From Bacteroidetes bacterium GWF2_35_48 (GTDB taxonomy: Bacteria > Bacteroidota > Bacteroidia > Bacteroidales > GWF2-35-48): DNA of 64,000 nt. Positions 1 through 12,481 of this stretch are shown piece after piece. A program made the position numbers and the translations under genes. Position 1 is the first letter of the stretch; every line of letters starts with the position of its first letter. A model generated the notes under the pieces. It was not told the DNA's origin and did not search any database. It worked only from the letters and a program-made list of their open reading frames with translations. Where the stretch lies: contig MEOG01000140.1 of assembly GCA_001769125.1 (NCBI GenBank), positions 4,420 to 68,419 on the forward strand, in the 5' to 3' direction.

Positions 1-158
1 ACTGGTTTTTTTGCTACAGCTTTTTTAGCAACTGGTTTTTTAGCTACAGCTTTTTTAACAACAGCTTTCTTAACAACAGCTTTCTTAACAACAGCTTTCT
101 TAACAGCTGGTTTTTTTGCTACAACTTTTTTTGCAGCGGGAGCTTTTTTTTGTTCCAT
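1..158 (-). CDS. Lys/Ala/Val-rich histone H1-like/AlgP-like repeat protein (N-terminal part, runs off window)
   Basis: Reverse strand reads MEQKKAPAAKKVVAKKPAVKKAVVKKAVVKKAVVKKAVAKKPVAKKAVAKKP...; ATG at 158; no stop before the window edge. Confidence 0.6.
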   Translation of the reverse strand, partial: MEQKKAPAAKKVVAKKPAVKKAVVKKAVVKKAVVKKAVAKKPVAKKAVAKKP

Positions 159-213
159 AGACTTTGATTAAATTTAAGTTAAACAATAATAATATAATTG
201 TGAAATTGAGAGA

Positions 214-2985
<2,772 letters not shown>

Positions 2986-3899
2986 ATTTTTTTTTTGAAA
3001 TTGTTTAATAAAAATTTTGCACTAAAGTAAAGTAATTTTTTTTCTCTTTATTAAATTAATGTAAAAATTATTCGGTAAAAATGTTTTTTTTTTAACCAAC
3101 ATATATGTGTTTTTAATATCAAACCCTGTTGCAGCAAGTCCTATAACAATTGTTAAATGTGTTTTTTTTTTGGTGAGTGTTTTGTTTTTTTATTCTCAGA
3201 TTTCATTTGCAAATTTTGTTGAATCGTTTTTTTTCAGGATTTTTTTTTTCAGTTACATTCTGTATCCTTTTATTCATAACAGATTTAACAATATTGTAAT
3301 TTTTATACAAAGATAAATAAAATAAAAATAATTAAACAAATTTTTTGAGAATATATTTTATGATTTATATCTAATTTTTTTTTTTGGAAGAATAACGCTT
3401 GTGAATATTACAATTAATTATTCTGAAATACCCTTGAACAGTAATGTTCAGCAGTATGTCGTATTTTATTTTATTTTTTAAGCGTTTTGTTTTTTTAAAA
3501 TTTTTTTTAGAAAATTTTCATTACTATTTTTTTTGAAATTACTATTTTGCGAAAGATTTTAGCATTATTATTTTCTTAATTGAAAAAATTTGTCTGTTGT
3601 AATCAATCATGAATAGATGTTTTTGAAATATGTTGATTTTTTTCGAGTTTGTTTTTTTTGTTTATTCAAACATCTCAGATTTTGGAAGTAGAAGTAGAAC
3701 TAGCACTTCGACTACGCTCAGCGTGGTAGAATAGGAATTGGAATACGGGAAGTTGAGCAAATAATCTTTTTCATATTGAAGTTGCCTGTTTTATCTTATC
3801 CGCTGAATGGTAGTATAGCAGAACTATATGTTGATGTGAGATTGAAATTAATTTTTATAAAACATTTGATACAATTTACAAATTAGATATTTATAAATA

Positions 3900-4145
3900 G
3901 GGTCTGCTGAAAATCACAAAACGTATTTGATATTAAATGATTAGAATATGTTATTCTTATAACAAGTGCAAGATAAAATAAATGATTCATTAAAAATCCT
4001 TGCACCTTCTTTTTATAATTTTATATTTTTGTTTTGTTAGTCTGTCGCATACCATCTTCTTTGTTGCCTGCGACTCGAAGTATTATTATACATCTTCGTC
4101 TTGTCGCCTCGAATCTGGCATACGACAGACTTTTTCAGCAGACCC
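3900..4145. mobile_element. MITE-like non-autonomous element (246 bp)
   Basis: Terminal inverted repeats GGGTCTGCTGAAAA (3900-3913) / TTTTCAGCAGACCC (to 4145), flanked on both sides by TAAATA (3894-3899 and 4146-4151), a probable target duplication. No transposase ORF. Confidence 0.75.
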
Positions 4146-4154
4146 TAAATAGAG

Positions 4155-5336
4155 TTATAAAATTTTTTTATAATACTTTAATTTATGTCCTGGCAAAAGT
4201 TCGGGATGAAAAATAAAAATCAAATCTTTTAGTATTAAGTGAGGATTCACAACGCCGGATTCCCAAAAGTCATTACCGCCAAATTCATTTTGAATAGCGT
4301 TGTTATTATAAATATCTTTTTGAAAAAATTTAAGATCAGCAATTCTTTCGTCAACAGATAAAATTTCTTTTTTTGAATTTGCTGCTCCGCAATTGATCCA
4401 TATATCTGCTTCAGATGATTTCATTATAATGTTTTCCAAATTCAGCGGAAGACTTTCACGAGAGTTATTTTCTTTCCACAAATAATCTCCCCCTGCATCA
4501 TAAATCAGTTGTGCCATGTAGGACTTTCCTCCTGCTACCCACCAGATGCCTTTCCATGGCAAACCATTTATTATTTTTGGTTTTGTTTCAATGTCTGCAA
4601 CTTTTTGTTTTAATTGTTTATATTCATTTTCTATTTCAAGAAAAATTTTTTCAGCAATATTTTCTTTCTCATAAAACAGTGAAATAAATTTTAGCCATTC
4701 AACTTTGGCAAGTACATTTTCTTCTAAATATTCTGCATTGATTACAGAAGGAATTTTTAAATCATTTAGCTTTGTCATTATTTGCATTGCTTCGCTACCT
4801 ATACCATAAATAATAACCAGATCGGGTTTCAGAGATAAAATAATTTCATAATTCAAATTATTATCGTATCCTACATCTTTAATTTTTTTTTCTGAAATTA
4901 ATTTACGAAGCTCTGGTGAAACAATATAATCTGTTCCTGCCATTCCCGCAATTGAAGCTGTTTCTCCAATGAGGTTTACCATTGATGCATGTGTCGTTGA
5001 TAAGCAAATTATTTTTGAAACAGGAGTACGAATAACATTATTTTTTTTTATCGTTTCTGGCATTGAACTATTTTTTGGAACTAGAAAAAAATCGAAAGAA
5101 ATTTTTTGAGCGCCCTGCCAGGGATTTATAACACTTACTTTTGTATAGGTTTTATTTTTCATAATTGAGAAACCTTTCGCGTAGCAGTTCGGAATTTCTT
5201 TTTCAAAAATTTCATTATTGTTTGTTGTGTTATTCTGACAAGAAAAAATAATCAGCGATGAAATAATGCTGACAAAAAAATAAATAAAAAATTTTTGCCA
5301 ATATTTTTTTGATATATATATATAATGTATAAACAT
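4155..5336 (-). CDS. ABC transporter substrate-binding lipoprotein (iron complex/cobalamin type)
   Basis: Lipobox-like SLIIFSC; TroA/BtuF-like segments VSKIICLSTTHASMVNLIG, LKPDLVIIYGIGSEA. Confidence 0.8.
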   Translation of the reverse strand: MFIHYIYISKKYWQKFFIYFFVSIISSLIIFSCQNNTTNNNEIFEKEIPNCYAKGFSIMKNKTYTKVSVINPWQGAQKISFDFFLVPKNSSMPETIKKNNVIRTPVSKIICLSTTHASMVNLIGETASIAGMAGTDYIVSPELRKLISEKKIKDVGYDNNLNYEIILSLKPDLVIIYGIGSEAMQIMTKLNDLKIPSVINAEYLEENVLAKVEWLKFISLFYEKENIAEKIFLEIENEYKQLKQKVADIETKPKIINGLPWKGIWWVAGGKSYMAQLIYDAGGDYLWKENNSRESLPLNLENIIMKSSEADIWINCGAANSKKEILSVDERIADLKFFQKDIYNNNAIQNEFGGNDFWESGVVNPHLILKDLIFIFHPELLPGHKLKYYKKIL

Positions 5337-5679
5337 GTTTTTAATTTTATTTTTTCAGAGCTATAAATTTAGAAAATTAAAATTGATTTTTCCATGATAT
5401 TTTTTTAACAACATTTTTTTGAGGCTACCCAAGAGGAGTTTAGCTTTGATTATTCTGTGTAATTTTAATCAGGTTGTTCTTATAAGTTTTATGTATTTTT
5501 TCCTACTCCATTTTCTCCTCCATTTAATATATAGATTTACATATCAAACAAAATAATTTATTTTTCATAAATCAAATTTCACACATCTGATAAAACTTTT
5601 GCATATTCCATTTTTTTAATGAAAAATCCATATTACCTTTGTAATTATATAATCATGAAATAAATTAAAAAAATTCAAT

Positions 5680-7152
5680 ATGGCAAAAAAGATAAATAGC
5701 ACAAGTAAGCAGGAAGTATTAAAAAAAACTGTTGCACGTTTCCGTGAGAAAGGTATTATTCTTCCTACATTTGCTCAGATGCAGAATCCTAAACTGATAC
5801 CTGAGAAAATAAAAAATAAACTTAAAAATATTGGATTGTGGGATTTGCATCCAATGAATCTTTTTCGTATAACCTGGCATAACGAACCTAAAGAAAAAGG
5901 CGGGTTGTATGGAAATCCAAATTATCTGGAACTTCCTAAAGAATTGACAGGAGTTGATGCACGGATTGTTATGATGTTAGGGAAATGGTTTCCAACAGGA
6001 GCGCATAAAGTAGGCGCAGCCTATGGTTGTCTTGCACCCCGTTTAATTTCAGGTGAATTTGATCCAACGTATCACAAAGCAGTTTGGCCTTCTACTGGAA
6101 ATTATTGCCGTGGAGGTGCTTTCGATTCCTATTTAATGGATGTTACCGCAGTTGCAATTCTGCCTGAAGAAATGAGTAAGGAACGTTTCGACTGGCTGAA
6201 AGAAATAAAAGCAGAAGTTATTGCAACGCCCGGATGTGAATCGAATGTTAAGGAGATTTATGATGCATGCTGGGATATTCGCAGAAACAGAAAAGACTGC
6301 GTTATTTTTAATCAGTTTGATGAATTCGGAAACGCTTGCTGGCATTACGAAGTAACGGGTCATGCCATTGAAGAGGTATTTAAACTTGTTAAAGGCAAAA
6401 ATTTTGCAGCTTATGTTTCAGCAACCGGTTCTGCCGGAACTATTGCAGCAGGAGATTATTTCAGAACGAAATTTCCACATATTAAAGTTGTCGCTTCTGA
6501 AGCTTTGCAATGTCCTACGCTACTCAGAAATGGATTTGGTGGTCATCGTATTGAAGGCATTGGAGACAAACATGTTCCCTGGATTCATAATGTGAAAAAT
6601 ACCAACATGATCTCTGCAATAGATGACGAATATTGCATGAGGCTTCTTCGTCTTTTCAATGATAATGAAGGAAAAAAATATCTTGCATCACTGGGTATTG
6701 AAAAAAGAATTATTGACAATCTCTATCAGATAGGCATTTCCGGAATTGCAAATATTTTATCTGCAATAAAAGCAGCCAAGTATTATGAATATACTTCAGA
6801 TGATGTTATTGTTACTTTAGCTACAGATTCTGCAGAAATGTATATTTCAAGATTGGCTGAACTTAACAAAGAACGCGGAAAATATAATCAGTTACAGGCT
6901 GCAAAAGACATGGAAAAATGTATGCTGGGAACGACTTGTGATCACATTAAAGACCTTACGTACGATGATCAGAAAATGATTCATAACCTTAAATATTTTA
7001 CATGGGTTGAGCAACAAGGAAAAACCTATGAAGAAATCAATCAGCTTTGGTATGACAGAAATTTCTGGTCAAATATTTTTAAACAACCTGCTAAATGGGA
7101 TGAACAGATTCGTGAATTTAATGAGATGACTGGGTTGTTAAAGAAGTTGTAA
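5680..7152 (+). CDS. PLP-dependent beta-family enzyme (cysteine synthase/tryptophan synthase beta-like)
   Basis: 490 aa; MLGKWFPTGAHKVGAAYG Lys region, SATGSAGTIAAGDYF Gly-rich phosphate-binding segment. Confidence 0.8.
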   Translation: MAKKINSTSKQEVLKKTVARFREKGIILPTFAQMQNPKLIPEKIKNKLKNIGLWDLHPMNLFRITWHNEPKEKGGLYGNPNYLELPKELTGVDARIVMMLGKWFPTGAHKVGAAYGCLAPRLISGEFDPTYHKAVWPSTGNYCRGGAFDSYLMDVTAVAILPEEMSKERFDWLKEIKAEVIATPGCESNVKEIYDACWDIRRNRKDCVIFNQFDEFGNACWHYEVTGHAIEEVFKLVKGKNFAAYVSATGSAGTIAAGDYFRTKFPHIKVVASEALQCPTLLRNGFGGHRIEGIGDKHVPWIHNVKNTNMISAIDDEYCMRLLRLFNDNEGKKYLASLGIEKRIIDNLYQIGISGIANILSAIKAAKYYEYTSDDVIVTLATDSAEMYISRLAELNKERGKYNQLQAAKDMEKCMLGTTCDHIKDLTYDDQKMIHNLKYFTWVEQQGKTYEEINQLWYDRNFWSNIFKQPAKWDEQIREFNEMTGLLKKL

Positions 7153-7269
7153 GTTGATAAACAAACAAAAAAGAGTCAGGTTTTCCTGGCTTTTTTTTGT
7201 TTGTTAACATATTTTAATTAACTTTTTAAAGTTATTATTTTTTTAAATTTAATAAAACCTGTAAAAGAC

Positions 7270-8241
7270 ATGAAAAATTTTATTGTGACCGGAGTAATGA
7301 TTATGATATCATTTGGAATTTCATTTTCTCAAACAACAGAAAAAGAAAAAGATTTATTAAAACAAAATACAGATACAACACAAGGATGGAAAAAAGGTGG
7401 TGTTGTTACAATTACTTTTTCTCAGATATCGTTAACAAACTGGTCTGCCGGGGGGCAAAACTCAATATCGGGGAATGGTTTGGTTAATATTTTTGCAAAT
7501 TATAAAATGGGAAATAAAAGCTGGGATAATACCTTAAATATGGGTTATGGCTTGTTACGACAAGGGAAAAAGAAAACTACTCTTTTAAAAAGTGACGATA
7601 AGATAGAACTTAATTCCAAATTCGGTCAAAAAGTTACAAAAGCTTGGTATGTAGCTGCATTAATGAACCTTAAAACGCAGTTTTCAGCAGGGTATAATTA
7701 TCCGAATGACAGTGTCGCAATTTCTGATTTTTTTGCTCCTGCAGCGTTTATTACTGCTATTGGGATGGACTATAAGCCAATACCGGATTTTACTGCATTC
7801 ATTGCACCTGTAACAGGTAGGGTTATTATTGTTAACAGTGAAACACTTGCCGATGCAGGTGCTTATGGTGTTGAGAAAGCTTTATTTGATGAAACTACAG
7901 GCAATCTTATTAAACATGGAAAAAAAGCCCGTTATGAATTTGGGGGTTATTTGCGCGCAATGTATACTCGTGAACTGAAAAAAGATGTTGTTAAGCTGAC
8001 AACAAAATTAGACCTCTTTTCTAATTATCTTGATTGCCCTGAAAACGTTGACGTGAATTGGGAGGTGCTGATTGCAATGAAGCTTGGCAAATATTTAACT
8101 GCTACAATTTCTACTACTCTTATTTATGATGACAATACAAAAATTAAAATTGATAAGGACGAAGATGGAATTATAGAAGCAGAAGGTCCACGAATTCAGT
8201 TTAAAGAAGTCTTCGGGTTGGGATTTTCATATAAATTTTAA
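7270..8241 (+). CDS. DUF3078-like secreted/outer-membrane protein
   Basis: Signal peptide; WKKGGVVTITFSQISLTNWSAGGQNSISGNGLVNIFANYKMGNKSWDNTLNMGYGLLRQG; C-terminal GFSYKF. Confidence 0.8.
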   Translation: MKNFIVTGVMIMISFGISFSQTTEKEKDLLKQNTDTTQGWKKGGVVTITFSQISLTNWSAGGQNSISGNGLVNIFANYKMGNKSWDNTLNMGYGLLRQGKKKTTLLKSDDKIELNSKFGQKVTKAWYVAALMNLKTQFSAGYNYPNDSVAISDFFAPAAFITAIGMDYKPIPDFTAFIAPVTGRVIIVNSETLADAGAYGVEKALFDETTGNLIKHGKKARYEFGGYLRAMYTRELKKDVVKLTTKLDLFSNYLDCPENVDVNWEVLIAMKLGKYLTATISTTLIYDDNTKIKIDKDEDGIIEAEGPRIQFKEVFGLGFSYKF

Positions 8242-8270
8242 TAGAAATAAATTTTATTTTTCTGCAAATT

Positions 8271-10544
8271 ATGATTCAAAAAAAACTTTTAAGCACAGTA
8301 AGCGGTCTTAAGAATATTATAAGTTCCGGAAGTGAAAATCATGTGTGGCAATTCTCAAGAGTTGGAGGAGTTAACAGGGTAAACCTTGATACCGGAATGG
8401 ATTTGTTGAATCTTGAGTATCTAGACCAAAAACTATGGACAGCTCTGAGTTGTCCTGTTCACGGTCTCGAAATAGATGCAAAAACGCTTGAGCTTATAGA
8501 TACGGATCATGATAACAGAATAAGAGTTCCTGAAATTATTGCCGCTGTAAAATGGCTGACTTCAGTAATAAAAAATCCCGATGAATTAACGAAAAGAAAT
8601 GATGTTTTACCTCTCGATTTTATCAATGAAAATACAGAGGAAGGGAAAATATTACTTGCTTCAGCAAAACAAATTTTAAAAAATCTTGGAACTCCTGATG
8701 AATATTTTATTTCTGTTTCTCAAACTTCTGATACTGTTAAAATTTTTGCAAATACAAAATTTAATGGAGACGGAATAATAACTGAAGATTCATCTGATGA
8801 TGCGGAAATAAAGAAAATTATTCAAGATGTTATTACCTGTATTGGCTCTTCATTAGACAGGAGTGGAAAAGCCGGCATAACAACTGAAAACATAAATGAT
8901 TTTTATCAAAGCTGTGAAGAATATTCCAATTGGATATCTTATGCAGAAACTGAAAAAGAAAAAATTCTTCCTTATGGCAATTTTACTGCAGAAGCATATA
9001 ATTCATTTCTACAAATAAAGACAAAAATTGAAGATTATTTTTTACGTTGCCGTCTTGCAGAATTCGACTCCAAATCAGCAGAAGCATTAAATTCAATGAC
9101 TACCCGTTTTGAGGCAATCAGCAATAAAGATTTACCTAATTGCATTGAAGATATTGCAGCCTTACCGATTGCTAAAATTGAAAACAGGAAAGACCTTCCG
9201 TTAAATTCAGGAATTAATCCTGCATGGGAAAATGCTTTGAGTAATTTTGTGAAATTGATTGTTACTACTGAATTATCAAATAAACACAATTTAACAGAAG
9301 AGGATTGGAAAAAATATTCAGAAAAATTTATTCCCTATGAAAAATGGCAATCAGAAAAAGCAGGCATTGCTGTTGAAAAATTAGGTATAGAAAATATAAA
9401 AACATTATTAAGCAGTAATACAAAAGAACAGTTAATGTCTCTTTTAGAGCAAGACAAAGCATTGGAGAAAGAAGCTGATAATATTTTTCTTGTTGATAAA
9501 CTTGCTCGTTATTACAGGGATTTGTATAGTCTCTTGAATAATTTTGTTACGTTTCATGATTTTTATTCTCCCAATTCCGAGTCAATTTTTCAGAGTGGAA
9601 GTTTATACATAGATCAACGCAGTTGCGATCTGTGCATTAAGGTCAGCGATATGGGAAAGCACGGTAGTCTTGCAGGGTCAAGTGGAGTTTGCTTGGTTTA
9701 TTGTAATTGTTTTTCAAAAATCAAAAATGAAAAAATGACCATTGTTGCAGCATTGACAGATGGAGATATTGACAATATTGCTGTTGGTAGAAATGCTATT
9801 TTTTACGATCGTAAAGGAAATGACTGGGATGCAACCATTGTGAAAATTATTGACAATCCAATAAGTATACGGCAGGCTTTCTGGTCGCCTTACAGAAAAA
9901 TTTCTAAGTTCCTTACAACACAAATAGAGAAAGTTGCTTCCTCAAAAGAAAAAGATGTTGAAAAAGTTACAACCGGCGAGATTGAAAAAACTTCATTAAA
10001 AGTTGATACAGGAATTACAGAATCTGTAAAAGGTAAGCCTGTAGCTCCTGTGGTGGCATCTCCAGCAACAGCACAAGTACCTGCAGCACCTCCCGTTCCT
10101 TTTGATATTGGAAAATTTGTTGGTATTTTTGCAGCATTAAGTTTGGCTTTGGGAGCTATTGGTTCCGTCATTGCATCTCTTTTAGCCGGGTTCTTTAGTC
10201 TCGTGTGGTGGCAAATGCCATTAGCTTTTCTGGGTATTATTTTGTCCATATCCGGACCTTCCATGATACTTGCTTATTTGAAGCTTCGGAAAAGAAATCT
10301 TGCTCCAATACTTGACGCGAATGGCTGGGCTATTAATGCCAGAGCAACAATAAATATTCCATTTGGAAATACATTAACCCATCTTGCATCATTACCCAAA
10401 AATTCGAAACTTAATTTACTCGATCCTTTTGCAAAGAAGAAGAAGCCATGGATTCCTATTCTAATAGTAGTAGTTATAGCTTTGGGTGTTGCAGCCTACC
10501 TTTTGTGGCATTATGGTTTTTTGAAAAAATGGGGAATAATGTAA
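8271..10544 (+). CDS. Uncharacterised 757-aa protein with EF-hand-like loops and C-terminal transmembrane helices
   Basis: DTDHDNRIRVPEI and FNGDGIITED EF-hand-like loops; Ala/Pro-rich linker; TM segments near the C-terminus. Confidence 0.7.
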   Translation: MIQKKLLSTVSGLKNIISSGSENHVWQFSRVGGVNRVNLDTGMDLLNLEYLDQKLWTALSCPVHGLEIDAKTLELIDTDHDNRIRVPEIIAAVKWLTSVIKNPDELTKRNDVLPLDFINENTEEGKILLASAKQILKNLGTPDEYFISVSQTSDTVKIFANTKFNGDGIITEDSSDDAEIKKIIQDVITCIGSSLDRSGKAGITTENINDFYQSCEEYSNWISYAETEKEKILPYGNFTAEAYNSFLQIKTKIEDYFLRCRLAEFDSKSAEALNSMTTRFEAISNKDLPNCIEDIAALPIAKIENRKDLPLNSGINPAWENALSNFVKLIVTTELSNKHNLTEEDWKKYSEKFIPYEKWQSEKAGIAVEKLGIENIKTLLSSNTKEQLMSLLEQDKALEKEADNIFLVDKLARYYRDLYSLLNNFVTFHDFYSPNSESIFQSGSLYIDQRSCDLCIKVSDMGKHGSLAGSSGVCLVYCNCFSKIKNEKMTIVAALTDGDIDNIAVGRNAIFYDRKGNDWDATIVKIIDNPISIRQAFWSPYRKISKFLTTQIEKVASSKEKDVEKVTTGEIEKTSLKVDTGITESVKGKPVAPVVASPATAQVPAAPPVPFDIGKFVGIFAALSLALGAIGSVIASLLAGFFSLVWWQMPLAFLGIILSISGPSMILAYLKLRKRNLAPILDANGWAINARATINIPFGNTLTHLASLPKNSKLNLLDPFAKKKKPWIPILIVVVIALGVAAYLLWHYGFLKKWGIM

Positions 10545-10547
10545 AAC

Positions 10548-10920
10548 CTATTTTTCCATCATCCATTTCCAAACAGGTTGAACAATAATTTTTCTATTTT
10601 CAATTTTGTACTCATGTACGTAAGAATGAGACCTTCTTTGATTTTAAAGAAAGCCATTGCCTCAATAAGTCCTTTGATTTCTCTGTCTAAATTATCTTCG
10701 TTTAAATGATAACACACCTGAATTGCAGCGTGAATTTTATTTCGTTCAAAAGTTACAAAATCGCATTCGTGTTTCATTAAAAAAATAATTTATTTTCAGG
10801 TTTTTTCTTAACAGATGCACAAATACAACATTATCAAGCATACGGTCTAAATCTTCTGAAAAAGCAAATGTATTTTTTTTTAAATAACAGGCTTCGATTT
10901 CATGATATTTCAAAATCTAA
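10548..10920 (-). pseudogene. Decayed C-terminal fragment of a DUF4143/AAA-type ATPase
   Basis: Reverse strand in broken frames: KKNTFAFSEDLDRMLDNVVFVHLLRK...NETR / KHECDFVTFERNKIHAAIQVCYHLNEDNLDREIKGLIEAMAFFKIKEGLILTY / KIENRKIIVQPVWKWMMEK*; frameshifts between the blocks. Confidence 0.7.
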
Positions 10921-10968
10921 TTTTAAATTGCATTCTTTAAAACATAAATGAATTTAATACGACATTTT

Positions 10969-12429
10969 ATGAAAAATATAATTTTGATCCAACTTTTTAT
11001 AACCGGACTTTTGTTTAGTGCTATTGGACAAAAGGTATCTCATTTTGCACCGGATGGATTTCCGATATCTGATATTAACAATTATTCCTACAATACCGGC
11101 GATGGCTATAAAATAGAAAGGCAAAACGGGGTATTCAGGATAAAAGATGCAACAGGAGCTACTGTGATAGATACCTTTAAATTAATTCCAACTTACCTTG
11201 GGAACGGATTTTTCTGTTTAAGTGAAACGGGCTCTGCCTACTCAAACTGGATTTACAAGGGTAATAAAAAAATAATGGACGAACAAGTTGAGTTGTACTA
11301 TTCTGGTTTTGTTAACGATTTGCTTAAAGTGCAGGACAAAAATAAAAAATATTATTTGATAAGTGTTGATGGAAAAATGTCCAAACCATTTGATGGAATT
11401 TTTGAAGATTATGAAGCCATTCGTGCAAACACGCAATACAAAGATAAAAATGGTTACCCGAAATGGAAAGGTTTTTTAATTGATAGAAAAACATTGGAAG
11501 AAAAAAGTCTGCCCTATCATTTAAACTGTTTTTCAGAAGGACTTGCACAAACCACTGTTGATGGGAAAGAAGCATTTGCCGGACCAGATGGTAATTTGGT
11601 AATTCCGGGAATGAAAAAAATTAAATACGCCTATAGTTTTTACAACGGAATGGTTGAAGTGGAAGATAATAAAGGGATAAAGAGATGCATGGATAAAACA
11701 GGTAAAATATTGGAAACAAATTCGTGCATTGGATGGCATCCAGGCAATGTAAACGGAATAATAATAACCGATAAAGACAATTACGAATTAAATCTGAAAT
11801 CACCGTACATTAAGCAGAATACAACGTCGTATCGTTATGATAAAGATATAGGCCTTTATGGGTACAAAACAGATATGGATTATATTGTTGTTAAAAATAA
11901 AAGCTCTATTTATGAAGTTTTAAATTATAAAGGAGAATTACTTGGCTTGGCTCGCTCAGGCGATGTGGAAGCATATCCAGGATTTATTTATTCCAATTCA
12001 GGAGTAGACAAAAATTCCAAATATCTCACCTATGTTGTGGACAGAATCGGTAAAACAATCATGACACAACCAGACAGTATGGAAGTACGTTATACCAATG
12101 GAATTTTTCTTGTATCAAAAAAGCCGGAAAAAAAAGTGGACGCTCCCAGTCCCTCAGAAAAACAAATGTGTGTGGCATTTATAATGTCTAAAAAAAGCAC
12201 AGGATTCGGTGTACGTTCAATTTCTTATGCATGTAAGTATGTAGTAGTTTCCGGCACAACATCCTCTGAAGAAGCGATTAATGCGGCAAAGGCAAAAGGT
12301 TATGATACGGACAGCAACGGCTACCAGGTAATATCAACCATTGCCGATCGCAGTTTAAAAAATCTCAAATCCCATGTAAACAAGGCATATCAGCTGTCTG
12401 ATTTCATGGTGGATTATGTGAACCTGTAA
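10969..12429 (+). CDS. WG-repeat-like secreted protein
   Basis: Signal peptide; repeats of the type LAQTTVDGKEAFAGPDGNLVIPGMKKIKYAYSFYNGMVEVEDNKGIKRCMDKTGKI. Start set at the internal MKNIILIQLF; ORF is open from 10948. Confidence 0.65.
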   Translation: MKNIILIQLFITGLLFSAIGQKVSHFAPDGFPISDINNYSYNTGDGYKIERQNGVFRIKDATGATVIDTFKLIPTYLGNGFFCLSETGSAYSNWIYKGNKKIMDEQVELYYSGFVNDLLKVQDKNKKYYLISVDGKMSKPFDGIFEDYEAIRANTQYKDKNGYPKWKGFLIDRKTLEEKSLPYHLNCFSEGLAQTTVDGKEAFAGPDGNLVIPGMKKIKYAYSFYNGMVEVEDNKGIKRCMDKTGKILETNSCIGWHPGNVNGIIITDKDNYELNLKSPYIKQNTTSYRYDKDIGLYGYKTDMDYIVVKNKSSIYEVLNYKGELLGLARSGDVEAYPGFIYSNSGVDKNSKYLTYVVDRIGKTIMTQPDSMEVRYTNGIFLVSKKPEKKVDAPSPSEKQMCVAFIMSKKSTGFGVRSISYACKYVVVSGTTSSEEAINAAKAKGYDTDSNGYQVISTIADRSLKNLKSHVNKAYQLSDFMVDYVNL

Positions 12430-12481
12430 GGATATTTTAGCTTGTGTAATTTAATGTTTTATCTTAATTGATGGAAAAAAA

